Source: Caldifarciminota bacterium (GTDB taxonomy: Bacteria > Hydrothermota > UBA3073). Taken from it: DNA of 35,616 nucleotides. Under the pieces are notes generated by a model. That model did not search any database. It was not told the origin of the DNA and saw only the letters and a list, made by a program, of their open reading frames with translations. Where the stretch lies: the NCBI GenBank assembly GCA_030606335.1, contig JAUWGP010000028.1, positions 1 to 35,616 on the forward strand. Direction: 5' to 3'. Both the position numbers and the translations under genes were made by a program. Of the stretch, positions 1-8,260 are shown one piece after another (position 1 is the stretch's first letter; the number at the start of each line of letters is the position of its first letter).

Positions 1-169
1 GCTTATAGGCATAAGATCAGTATATATTGTTATTTATGCAATGTAATATTCGAGTAATAAGTTTTGTTTATCTAATATCTGGCTTATCTGTTAAGAGAAA
101 AATTTTCATTATTCAGTTTTATTTTATCATATCAATGTGAAAAAGTCAAGATTTTTTTTAAACTTTTTC

Positions 170-198
170 TTGACAAATCTTAATTTTATGGTTATAAT
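170..198 (+). promoter_or_regulatory. sigma70-type promoter of the response regulator gene
   Basis: TTGACA at 170-175 and TATAAT at 193-198 are separated by exactly 17 nt, a consensus match at both boxes. An AT dinucleotide run (200-210) follows the -10. The leader to the ATG at 278 is about 70 nt. Confidence 0.85.
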
Positions 199-277
199 AT
201 ATATATATATAATAAACATTATTTTAATGATGAGGAATCTAAAGAACTTCCATTTCTTATATACTGGAGGGTAAACT

Positions 278-682
278 ATGGAAGATAATACATTATGGAA
301 GTTGCAAGGTAATGGGGAGCGGATTCTTTTGGTAGAAGATGAGCCAGAGGTACGGGCATTTGTAACGAGTTTACTTGCAGAGAGTAATTATTCCGTGTTT
401 GAGGCAGCGAATGCAATGGAGGCCATAGAAATTTTTGATATGGAAGGTGGTAATTTCGATCTGGCTTTCATTGATGTAGTTCTACCGGATAAAGATGGGA
501 TTGAGTTAGTCGAATACTTTCAGTCTCGTAATGCCGACATTCCAATGCTCCTGTGTAGCGGTTATCCAGATCATAGATCACAATGGTCAAAAATACAGGA
601 AATGGGGTTGAAGTTTATAAGTAAGCCATATGAAATTGATGAACTTCTAAAAATTATTAAAGAACTGATTGGTAATGATTAG
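278..682 (+). CDS. Single-domain response regulator (CheY-like receiver)
   Basis: A 134-residue protein that is almost entirely one receiver (REC) domain. The acidic pair is E20/D21, the phospho-acceptor is D66 in the FIDVVLPD segment, the conserved Ser/Thr position is S94, and the conserved Lys is K116 in SKPY. There is no output domain, so it probably relays phosphate or controls a partner by binding. The GERILLVEDEPEVR start resembles receiver domains at the C-terminus of hybrid histidine kinases, so it may work with such a kinase elsewhere; none is in the window. The ATG has GGAGG at 266-270 and its own consensus promoter. The gene looks monocistronic: the next gene starts about 300 nt downstream with no clear ribosome site. 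Confidence 0.9.
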   Translation: MEDNTLWKLQGNGERILLVEDEPEVRAFVTSLLAESNYSVFEAANAMEAIEIFDMEGGNFDLAFIDVVLPDKDGIELVEYFQSRNADIPMLLCSGYPDHRSQWSKIQEMGLKFISKPYEIDELLKIIKELIGND

Positions 683-978
683 GATGAAGTCAAACACAGG
701 TAAATTCTCTAAAATCTTCTATGAAATAAATCCTTCCTGGAGCTTCACAATATAGCTTGCTTGTAATTACTTAATAATGGCTCCATAACCTTAAAATCTT
801 AATAGCTAACGTTATTGAGTATAGACAATTAATAGCTATGATTATAGGCATCGTACAGACGAACTTATCATTTTTTCCTGATTTACCTTATTAATTCTTC
901 TTGACCCTTATCTCAATTCTAAGCACTTTTGTCATAAGTCTATGGTCTAAGGTCTTTAGTCTTTTATCTATATTGACT

Positions 979-1326
979 ATGCTTACAATATCAGGAATAG
1001 TATTATATACCAGAATTGGTTTAAATAAAGAAGAAAGGGGTAAGAAGAGAGAAATAGATGTGGATATAAACCTTGATACTGATGACTCTATTGACCTTAA
1101 GGAGGTTTATGAATTAATCAGGAATAAGGTAGAAGGTTCAACTTATAGGTTAATTGAGGAAGTTGCAGAAAGTCTTATCTCTATTGTTGTTAAGAAATAT
1201 AAGCCCAAGGAGCTTATTATTAATGTTCGAAAACCCAATCCTCCAATTGGAGGCAAGGTTGAATATATAGGTTGTGAATTAACCTATTCCAATTCAATCA
1301 GAACGTCTCTGGATTTACTACCCTGA
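979..1326 (+). CDS. folB: FolB-like (dihydroneopterin aldolase family) protein
   Basis: From ATG 979 the protein is 115 residues, the usual FolB length. The tunnelling-fold family pattern is visible: an N-terminal strand, EERGKKREIDVDI (family: ENxLGQxFxVDV), EVYELI, the helix LIEEVAESL, and the signature VRKPNPPIGGKVEYIGCELTY with the conserved Lys. FolB converts dihydroneopterin to hydroxymethyl-dihydropterin in folate synthesis. Two deviations: the HG of the usual YHG motif is IG here, and the active-site Tyr before GEVF/EEV aligns with Leu (DSIDLKEVYEL). Catalysis may therefore be altered or lost. A TTG at 901 would add 26 hydrophobic residues absent from the family, so I chose 979, although it has no clear Shine-Dalgarno. 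The last 43 nt overlap the 3' end of ftsK on the other strand. No other folate gene is nearby. Confidence 0.72.
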   Translation: MLTISGIVLYTRIGLNKEERGKKREIDVDINLDTDDSIDLKEVYELIRNKVEGSTYRLIEEVAESLISIVVKKYKPKELIINVRKPNPPIGGKVEYIGCELTYSNSIRTSLDLLP

Positions 1327-3581
1327 TAAGGTCCAATTATACCAGCCCTTTCTAATTGGTCTATTATTCTTCCAGCTCTGGCGTATCCTATTTTGAAATG
1401 CCTTTGGAGAAGGGACACAGAAGCTACTTGATGTCTGATTACGAGCCTTTTTGCTTCATCAAATAATTCATCGAACTCATCAAGTATCTCTCTCTGTGTT
1501 TCTATTTTCTCTTCAACCTTTGCCATCTCTGGGAGAGGTGGATAGTAATCGATGTTTAGTATTGTCGACCTTAATACTCCTAAATCAATTTCAAGAGCCT
1601 TATTTGCTTCAGTTGTGAAGTTGCCTATCCTCTCCCTTGCACCCGGCATGTCAGGCTTTACGATAGCATCCACAAGGTCATAGTCAATAATCATCTTACT
1701 TAGTTCCTCATAACTTTCAATATCATAAAGAATTTCATTTAACCATCTCTCTGCCCAGAGATTTGCAATCTCCTTAGCTTCTTCAGTTGATATATATGCT
1801 CCATGTAATCTTTCAGGCTCTCCCTTTCCTGGAGGCAGGAAAAGCATATCACCTCTTCCAAGTAGTTTTTCTGCACCGTTCATATCAAGTATGGTTCTCG
1901 AATCCGTTTTGGATGCAACCTGGAATGCCACCCTTGCCGGGAAGTTTGCCTTTATAAGTCCCGTTATTACATCTACGGATGGTCTCTGAGTGGCAAGAAC
2001 AAGGTGTATACCTACTGCCCTTGACATTTGTGCAAGTCTTGTCAGAGTTTCTTCTATCTCTCTGGGTGCAGTCAACATAAGGTCTGCAAGCTCATCAACT
2101 ATTATTACAATGTATGGTTTTTTCTCGTTCATTCTTTTATTATATCCCTCAATGTCTCTAACACCAGCTCTTGCAAACTCTCTGTATCTTATATCCATCC
2201 ATTCGAGGACTCCCTTGAGGGCATCAAGTGCCTTTTTTGCGTCTGCTATTACAGGACAAATAAGGTGTGGTATGCTGTTATAAACAGGGAGTTCTATCCT
2301 CTTTGGGTCTATCATAATAAATCTAACATCACATGGTTTTGCCCTTGAGAGAATACTGGCAATAATTGTATTTATAAACACACTTTTCCCGGAGCCGGTT
2401 GCACCCGCAATTAACACGTGTGGCATAGTCTGTATATCTGAGCAGTAAGGTAATCCAGCTATGTCAACACCCATAACCGTAGTGAGTTTAGATTTTGATC
2501 TTATAAAGGTTTCATCCTGAAGCAGTTGTTTTAGATATACATTTTTCCTTGAGGCATTGGGGACTTCTATTCCTATGGCAGAACTACCTGGAATAGGAGC
2601 TACAATGCGCACCCTTGATGCCTTCATAGATAGTGCTATGTCATTAGTAAGTGATTCTATTTTCGAGACTTTAATGCCTGGAGCTGGTTTATACTCATAT
2701 CTCGTAACAACAGGACCAGGGAATTTATTGATTATCTTTCCTGATACACCAAACTCTTCAAAACGTTTTTCTATGAGTTGTGCGTTTTGATCAAGCTCAG
2801 TTTTAGAAATACTAATGTGTTCATATTCTGGTTCATGTAGTATAGATAGGAATTTTTCAGTGAAGTTGCCAACAAACAATTTCCTGTGTCCCTTCTCAAG
2901 CAGAGGTTGAGTGATTTTTTCTGGTTCAATCTTCTCTGGTTTAATTTTTGGTCGTTTTTCCCTTTTATGAACAACCCTCATCTCCTGCGGCAACTTTATT
3001 TTTCTTCTAAGTTTTCTGACTAATGGAATTGTATATAGAAGTCCCATAAATATGAAGAAGAGCAATATATATGTGCCAAAAGTACCCAACCATTTAACCA
3101 GGAAGGATAAGAGATAAGAACCCACAAGTCCACCTGAGAGATTTGGTATATAACCGAATATAATATCAAGGAATATTAGGATTACAATAGCATATACATT
3201 CCAAAATAGGAATTTCTCGTAATGCTGCAGTTTTATTACTCCACATATAAATAATAGAAAAGGAACGATATATGCAGGTGTACCAAATAATGTCAAGAGT
3301 ATGTGAGATATAAAAGCTCCAACAACACCGCATCTATTGAGGACAATTTTCTGGGGAGTAAAATCAAATAGCCCTCCTTTTATATAATCTTTTTCAGTGT
3401 ATGTAAAAAGACTTACAAAAATAAGGAGTGACAATAGGATAGAGAAAAGCCTTATTATGAGTATTCTTTTACCACGACTAAGTTTATTCAAGTTGCGGTA
3501 CACTGCTATTGTAATAAGAACAAGAGCAGATAAGGCGAAGCCTGCCATAAGGGCAACGAGTATTACCTTTAATATCTCCAT
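1284..3581 (-). CDS. ftsK: FtsK/SpoIIIE DNA translocase
   Basis: 765 residues. It moves DNA through the closing septum and prepares chromosome dimers for XerCD resolution. The N-terminal about 190 residues carry four to five membrane segments. A basic linker follows, then the alpha/beta motor with Walker A GATGSGKS near residue 392 and Walker B VIIVDELADLM near 495, and ATQRPSVDVITGLIKAN after it. The last 60 residues are the gamma winged-helix (SLLQRHFKIGYARAGRIIDQLE) that reads KOPS-type sites. The linker is much shorter than in E. coli FtsK and more like SpoIIIE. Between motor and gamma there is extra sequence of about 75 residues (roughly 625-700) with no counterpart I recognise. ATG 3581 lacks an evident Shine-Dalgarno. 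No other division gene is adjacent. Confidence 0.95.
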   Translation of the reverse strand: MEILKVILVALMAGFALSALVLITIAVYRNLNKLSRGKRILIIRLFSILLSLLIFVSLFTYTEKDYIKGGLFDFTPQKIVLNRCGVVGAFISHILLTLFGTPAYIVPFLLFICGVIKLQHYEKFLFWNVYAIVILIFLDIIFGYIPNLSGGLVGSYLLSFLVKWLGTFGTYILLFFIFMGLLYTIPLVRKLRRKIKLPQEMRVVHKREKRPKIKPEKIEPEKITQPLLEKGHRKLFVGNFTEKFLSILHEPEYEHISISKTELDQNAQLIEKRFEEFGVSGKIINKFPGPVVTRYEYKPAPGIKVSKIESLTNDIALSMKASRVRIVAPIPGSSAIGIEVPNASRKNVYLKQLLQDETFIRSKSKLTTVMGVDIAGLPYCSDIQTMPHVLIAGATGSGKSVFINTIIASILSRAKPCDVRFIMIDPKRIELPVYNSIPHLICPVIADAKKALDALKGVLEWMDIRYREFARAGVRDIEGYNKRMNEKKPYIVIIVDELADLMLTAPREIEETLTRLAQMSRAVGIHLVLATQRPSVDVITGLIKANFPARVAFQVASKTDSRTILDMNGAEKLLGRGDMLFLPPGKGEPERLHGAYISTEEAKEIANLWAERWLNEILYDIESYEELSKMIIDYDLVDAIVKPDMPGARERIGNFTTEANKALEIDLGVLRSTILNIDYYPPLPEMAKVEEKIETQREILDEFDELFDEAKRLVIRHQVASVSLLQRHFKIGYARAGRIIDQLERAGIIGPYQGSKSRDVLIELE

Positions 3582-3710
3582 ATAGATAAATTAAATAATA
3601 AAAGAATCGTATTTTTAATGTAGATACACGCCGAGGATTTCTCTTTTAATATGTTGACATATTGTGGTTGATCTTATTCCTTGTTATTAAATCTTTTTCT
3701 ATCTGTGTTT

Positions 3711-3774
3711 ACCCCGTTAAATAGAGCTGTTTCGAGAACGCTCTGATATTTATCGTTACATTATTTAACGGGGT
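3711..3774. repeat. 64-bp palindromic element with 13-bp perfect terminal inverted repeats
   Basis: The left end ACCCCGTTAAATA (3711-3723) is the exact reverse complement of the right end TATTTAACGGGGT (3762-3774). The body includes CTCTGATATTTATCGTTA. Related copies lie at 27494-27556 and 27559-27623, and a more distant one at 28222-28288. There is no coding capacity. It sits between the divergent ends of ftsK (5') and the helicase gene (3'). Confidence 0.85.
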
Positions 3775-3780
3775 GAATCT

Positions 3781-3816
3781 GTCCCGCTTTCTTCGGGATC
3801 CCGCCAAAGGCGGGAC
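3781..3816. repeat. GC-rich inverted repeat downstream of the helicase gene
   Basis: GTCCCGC (3781-3787) pairs with GCGGGAC (3810-3816), and an inner hairpin CCCGCC-AAA-GGCGGG lies at 3800-3814. It begins 18 nt past the helicase stop codon on that gene's strand. No U-run follows on either strand, so intrinsic termination is not proven. Similar CCGCC-rich palindromes occur at 13816, 16680, 16797 and 23173. Confidence 0.6.
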
Positions 3817-3834
3817 GTCCAATGATTTTAGCCT

Positions 3835-5724
3835 TTACACCCACATCATCTTGTATGCACCATCATCCAATTCTCTTAAAAATGGAGAGGCAGCGAGGTA
3901 TAAACTTCTTCTTGATGATCTTAAGGGATATGTTATGAATAGTTCTCTTTTGGCTCTTGTAACTGCAACATAGAAAAGTCTTCTTTCCTCCTCAAATTGT
4001 TCTTCAGATTCATAACTTCTTGCTATAGGTAGTCCTCCATCGCAGGCATATATGAGAAATAAAATATCCCATTCCAGTCCCTTTGCACGGTGGATTGTAG
4101 AGAGGACCACCCTGTCATTGGAGCTGTTTATAAGGTAACTATCTTCGCCTGTAACTGGTTCAGATAGAGTTACTTCCGAGATAAATCTTGATAGTGAATT
4201 ATAATTTCCTGCAAAATCAATGAGTATCCGTATATCCTCTTTCCGGTCAGTTGCATCCGGGTATGAGAGTTCAAGATACTCATCGTATCCTGATTCTATA
4301 ATAAATTTAACTGCATCAGCTGGAGACAGTTTTTTAATACCTTTAAGAATCATTGCTGCATGCTTTGTTCCTGAAACAGCCTTTTCTGGAATCTTTGTCA
4401 GAGAAGAGGTTAAATATTTTAATGGATGCTTCGTAGAACTTACACATTCATATATCTTCTGAGCTGTTACATCTCCTATACCCTCTTCGATTTTAAGTAA
4501 TCTTCTGAAGGATATCCAATCTCTTGGATTGGATAGTACGCGAAGATAAGATAACACATCTTTTATGTGAGCTCTTTCAAAGAACCTGGCTCCTGATCTT
4601 ACGATATACGGAATTTCTGTTTTGGATAGCTGTATTTCAAGTTCAGCAGACTGGTAGTGGGCTCTATAGAGGATACCTATATCACTATACGACGCTCCTT
4701 GTCCAACTAATTCCTGTATCTTATAAACTACAAATCTTGCCTGCACAAACGTATCTCCTGTGGCTACTACAGTTGGAGTATCTCCATCATTCATTACAGG
4801 AATAAGTCTTTTCTTAAAGCGAGCATCACTTCTTTCAATTATCTCATTTGCAAGATGGAGTATCTGTGGTGAGCTTCTATAATTGGTCTCAAGTTTATAT
4901 ATCTTCGTGTCGGTATAACGCAGAGGAAAATCTCTAATATTCCTGTAGTCTGCTCCCCTGAAAGAATATATACTCTGGGCATCATCCCCAACAACTGTAA
5001 TATTTCCAACTTGTTCTGCCATTGCATCGACTATTTTAGCCTGTAATAGATTTGTATCCTGGTACTCGTCTATGAGAATATGGTCGAATTTATATGGCAG
5101 ATCTCCTTTGCATAAAATTTTCCACCAGTAGTAGAGGAGATCATCAAAATCCATTAGATTTTCTTTTTTCTTTCTTTTTATGTATTTCTTTTCAATTTTT
5201 ACGATTTCCTGTATAAATTCAAGAAGGCTTGGAAATTTTAACGATACTGTTGTGGGTATGTCCTGTAGCGAATTATTGGAGGTTGAGATAATAGTTTTTA
5301 AAACTTTTGCCTTTGGAAATTTTTTCTCCTTGGGTAACTTTAATTCCTTTTTACATTCATCAAGAAGTGAGATTGCATCTCCTTCATCCATTATCATGTA
5401 ATCTGTAGAAAAACCAAAAGCTCTTCCTGTTCTTCGTAATATGAGGTTACCAATATGATGGAAAGTTCCTCCCCATAGATTGCTCAGGTTTAATTCCGTA
5501 AGAGCTTCCACCCTTTCTAACATCTCCCTTGCTGCTTTGTTTGTGAATGTTAGTAACATTATACGGTTTGGAGAAGATCCTTTCTCAATAAGCCATGCAG
5601 TACGGTATGTAAGCACTCTGGTTTTACCAGACCCAGCTCCAGCGAGTATATAAACTGGACCTTCACCAGCAGTAACACAAATGTACTGTTCCTTGTTTAG
5701 TTTGTTTTTATAGTCAATCTTCAT
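3835..5724 (-). CDS. pcrA: UvrD/PcrA/Rep-type superfamily 1 DNA helicase
   Basis: 629 residues, an ATP-driven 3'-5' helicase for repair or removal of proteins from DNA. The motifs occur in order: Q-motif LNKEQ (9-13), Walker A AGAGSGKT (28-35), motif Ia TFTNKAAREM, motif II ILIDEYQDTN near 220, motif III GDDAQSIYSFRGA near 250, motif IV YRSSPQIL, motif V STIHRAKGLEWD near 545, and motif VI EERRLFYVAVTRAKREL near 580. It ends shortly after motif VI, so it lacks the roughly 90-residue C-terminal tail of canonical PcrA/UvrD that contacts partner proteins. It therefore belongs to the short UvrD-like group; the exact subfamily is not settled. AAAGGA lies just upstream of the ATG. The stop sits next to a GC-rich palindrome. 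Confidence 0.93.
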   Translation of the reverse strand: MKIDYKNKLNKEQYICVTAGEGPVYILAGAGSGKTRVLTYRTAWLIEKGSSPNRIMLLTFTNKAAREMLERVEALTELNLSNLWGGTFHHIGNLILRRTGRAFGFSTDYMIMDEGDAISLLDECKKELKLPKEKKFPKAKVLKTIISTSNNSLQDIPTTVSLKFPSLLEFIQEIVKIEKKYIKRKKKENLMDFDDLLYYWWKILCKGDLPYKFDHILIDEYQDTNLLQAKIVDAMAEQVGNITVVGDDAQSIYSFRGADYRNIRDFPLRYTDTKIYKLETNYRSSPQILHLANEIIERSDARFKKRLIPVMNDGDTPTVVATGDTFVQARFVVYKIQELVGQGASYSDIGILYRAHYQSAELEIQLSKTEIPYIVRSGARFFERAHIKDVLSYLRVLSNPRDWISFRRLLKIEEGIGDVTAQKIYECVSSTKHPLKYLTSSLTKIPEKAVSGTKHAAMILKGIKKLSPADAVKFIIESGYDEYLELSYPDATDRKEDIRILIDFAGNYNSLSRFISEVTLSEPVTGEDSYLINSSNDRVVLSTIHRAKGLEWDILFLIYACDGGLPIARSYESEEQFEEERRLFYVAVTRAKRELFITYPLRSSRRSLYLAASPFLRELDDGAYKMMWV

Positions 5725-5810
5725 ATTTTAAAAATCCTTTTTAGGTGACACTTCCTCATGGACTTTGTCGTAACATACCCGCCTTAACATTATGATGATA
5801 GTCAGAGTAT

Positions 5811-6062
5811 GTCATTGCGAGACATAAAACCCACTGGGCGAATGAAATGAGTGTGGCAATTTCAATCCGGGCCTTTGTCATTGCGAGTGAATGAAATGAG
5901 TGTGGCAATCACATCCCGGGTCTCTGTCATTGCGAGTGAATGAAATGAGTGTGGCAATCTCAATCCGGGCCTCTGTCATTGCGAACGAATGAAATGAGTG
6001 TGGCAATCACATCCCAGGTCTCTGTCATTGCGAACGAATGAAATGAGTGTGGCAATCTCATT
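5811..6062. repeat. 49-bp tandem array of the GTCATTGCGA...GGCAATCTC repeat
   Basis: GTCATTGCGA begins at 5811, 5877, 5926, 5975 and 6024. The last four are spaced exactly 49 bp apart; the first interval is 66 bp. Each unit runs from GTCATTGCGA through GAATGAAATGAGTGTGGCAAT to a CATCCCGGG/CAATCCGGG tail, and ATTGC/GCAAT form its short inverted ends. Single or paired copies of the same family occur at 13916-14020, 16573-16765, 19799-19945 and 22386-22460. The flanks of 5725-6270 hold nothing else I recognise. Confidence 0.9.
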
Positions 6063-6270
6063 TTATTTATATGTTATTTTGATATTTTATATTTAATACT
6101 GGATTATATCATAAAAATAGAGGGATGTCAAGGAAATTTTAGGTGTGAATAAAATAGATTTTATAAGATAATACGGCGAGAGTATTTTCTATCAAAAATG
6201 TTACGAGAAGATATACCCACTATACAAATTGATGGGACACTTATAAGAGGTTTTTAAAGATGTTTATAAA

Positions 6271-6753
6271 TTATGGACTTGTTTCATCTTCAGTTGATTC
6301 ATCACATGGTTTTTCATGAATGTAAGCCATGACACATTTCATCATAAGGAATAATGTGAAAAAATGACTCGACATTCTATTTAATTCCTCAGGTTCCAGC
6401 ATGTCTGAAAGATTGCTTAATGTCTTTCTTATAGTATTATCTTTATTACTATCTGCATGCTCTACGATATCAAGCATCTGCATCTCCCTATCAGTAATAA
6501 ATGCAGTATGTTTATTAAAGCTGCCCTTTCCCAATAGAAGCCAGTCTAAAGAGATGCCGGTAATCTGAGAAACCTTTTGTAACACCTCAATGGAAGGTTG
6601 ATTTTTACCAATCTCATACATCCTATAGGCTGATGTTTTAAGTCCAAGTTTATCTGCAAATTCTTGTTGTGTTAAGTCTAAAGTTCTTCTTATCTTTCTT
6701 AACCTTTTATTCCATGCCGATAAACCCTTTAATGGATCAGTATTTATTTTCAT
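6271..6753 (-). CDS. XRE-family helix-turn-helix transcriptional regulator
   Basis: 160 residues from ATG 6753, which has GGGGGG six nt upstream; a TTG 15 nt further out is less likely. Residues about 13-70 form a classic Cro/CI HTH: RLRKIRRTLDLTQQEFADKLGLK, then SAYRMYEIGKNQPSIEVLQK and ISLDWLL. The remaining about 85 residues are predicted helical with no known ligand domain (EELNRMSSHFFTLFLMMKC) and may dimerise. It has its own consensus promoter at 6885-6913 and is divergent from the MoxR/Bat cluster, whose promoter lies about 170 bp away. It is therefore a reasonable candidate to control itself and that cluster, but no repeated operator was identified. Confidence 0.9.
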   Translation of the reverse strand: MKINTDPLKGLSAWNKRLRKIRRTLDLTQQEFADKLGLKTSAYRMYEIGKNQPSIEVLQKVSQITGISLDWLLLGKGSFNKHTAFITDREMQMLDIVEHADSNKDNTIRKTLSNLSDMLEPEELNRMSSHFFTLFLMMKCVMAYIHEKPCDESTEDETSP

Positions 6754-6884
6754 TTTTATACCCCCCAATATATTCTAACAGAAGAGACCTGAGTAGTTAT
6801 CTGAAATTTTTATTTTATATCTACGATAACAGAATAACTTTTAGGTATCTTCTGATTTATTAAGTTTAACAATATTAACACTAT

Positions 6885-6913
6885 ATTTTACCATAAAATT
6901 TATTGTTTGTCAA
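6885..6913 (-). promoter_or_regulatory. sigma70-type promoter of the XRE regulator gene
   Basis: On the minus strand, TTGACA (complement of 6908-6913) and TAAAAT (complement of 6885-6890) are 17 nt apart. The leader to ATG 6753 is about 125 nt. It lies back to back with the promoter at 7079. Confidence 0.78.
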
Positions 6914-7078
6914 GAAAAACTTTCAATTTCTTTTCATATCTTTTAATTCAATCAGGCTACTCTCCATATAGATTGGTCATTCTCTATTTCTTTCTTGATT
7001 TATACAAAGGGTATTTTACCTACAGATAGGTAAGCATGTGTTAGATTCGTGTCTATTTTTTTCTACCACTTTTCACAC

Positions 7079-7107
7079 TTGACAAATTAAGATTTTTGTG
7101 GTATAAT
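7079..7107 (+). promoter_or_regulatory. sigma70-type promoter of the MoxR/Bat cluster
   Basis: TTGACA at 7079-7084 and TATAAT at 7102-7107 with a 17-nt spacer. The leader to the MoxR ATG at 7260 is about 145 nt. No other strong promoter was seen within the cluster's coding part, so it may drive much of it. Confidence 0.85.
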
Positions 7108-7259
7108 AACGCAGCTTTTATAGATTACTATGGAACCTCTATGTTGCATTAAATGCTATTCGGTATAGAAAAATCACAAGGAGAATAATAATATATAAGA
7201 AAATTGGTACACCAGCAAATTTTTTATTTAAAAGATTGTTACTTATTTGGAGGTAAGTT

Positions 7260-8255
7260 ATGGAAATAGAAAAAGGTATAGCTGAAATTAACGAGTTGGT
7301 GAAAGAAAAAAGTATCTTTTTAGAAGAGTTAAAAAGAGAGATTGGAAAGGTAATAGTTGGACAAAAATATATGGTCGACAGGTTGTTAGTAGGGTTATTA
7401 TCAGGTGGACATATACTTATAGAAGGTGTTCCTGGTTTGGCAAAAACACTTGCTGTAAAAACACTATCAAATTGCGTTCAGACAACATACCAGAGGATAC
7501 AGTTTACTCCTGACCTCCTCCCTGCTGATATTATAGGAACCCCTGTGTATAATCCACAAAAGGGTTCCTTTACTATAAAAAAGGGACCAATTTTTGCGAA
7601 TTTCATTCTTGCTGATGAGATAAACAGAGCACCAGCTAAGGTTCAATCGGCATTACTCGAGGCTATGCAGGAAAGACAGGTTACAATTGGGGATACAACA
7701 TTTAAGCTCGAAGAGCCATTTGTTGTTCTTGCCACGCAAAATCCTATAGAGCAAGAAGGTACATATCCCCTTCCTGAGGCACAGGTCGATAGGTTTATGC
7801 TCAAGCTTAATATAACTTATCCAGATGATAAAGAAGAAAAACTCATTATGGAGAGGATGTCAATAGGAGAGGAACCGAGTGCGAATAAGGTTATTTCTCC
7901 TGAGGAGATTATGATTGCAAGAAAGGTAGTAGATGATATATATATCGATGAGAAAATAAAGGACTATATTATTGACATAGTTCTTGCCACAAGAGATCCA
8001 GAAAAGTATGGCATTAAGGATTTAAAAGGTATGATAGCCTATGGGGCTTCGCCAAGGGCGTCGATATATCTAAACAAAACAGCAAGAGCTAATTCTTTCC
8101 TGGAAAGAAAGGGGTATGTAACCCCTGAGGATATTAAGACAATTGGAATGGATGTATTGAGACACAGGATTATTCTAACCTATGAGGCTGAGGCTGAAGG
8201 TGTAACCTCTGAAGAGGTTGTTAAGAGGATATTTGACGAGATTGAGGTTCCGTAA
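7260..8255 (+). CDS. moxR: MoxR-family AAA+ ATPase
   Basis: 331 residues, normal MoxR length. Walker A GVPGLAKT is at 56-63 and Walker B FILADEINRAP at about 113-122, followed by VQSALLEAMQERQVT. The sensor-type segment is VLATQNPIEQEGTYPLPEAQVDRFM, and the C-terminal lid contains GASPRASIYL. MoxR ATPases act as chaperones that mature partner proteins with von Willebrand A domains, and two such proteins (BatB, BatA) are encoded downstream. GGAGG lies at 7249-7253 just before the ATG. It is the first gene after the promoter at 7079 and is separated from the DUF58 gene by 5 nt, indicating co-transcription. Confidence 0.95.
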   Translation: MEIEKGIAEINELVKEKSIFLEELKREIGKVIVGQKYMVDRLLVGLLSGGHILIEGVPGLAKTLAVKTLSNCVQTTYQRIQFTPDLLPADIIGTPVYNPQKGSFTIKKGPIFANFILADEINRAPAKVQSALLEAMQERQVTIGDTTFKLEEPFVVLATQNPIEQEGTYPLPEAQVDRFMLKLNITYPDDKEEKLIMERMSIGEEPSANKVISPEEIMIARKVVDDIYIDEKIKDYIIDIVLATRDPEKYGIKDLKGMIAYGASPRASIYLNKTARANSFLERKGYVTPEDIKTIGMDVLRHRIILTYEAEAEGVTSEEVVKRIFDEIEVP

Positions 8256-8260
8256 ATTCT

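Noticed and set aside
901-978. TTG-started extension of the FolB-like protein
   Set aside because: It adds a hydrophobic stretch not found in the family; the fold starts at MLTISGI (979).
5811-6062. Possible CRISPR array (regular direct repeats)
   Set aside because: The sequence between conserved parts is itself repeated (CATCCCGGG / CAATCCGGG variants), there are no unique spacers, no cas genes, and the same unit is dispersed elsewhere singly.
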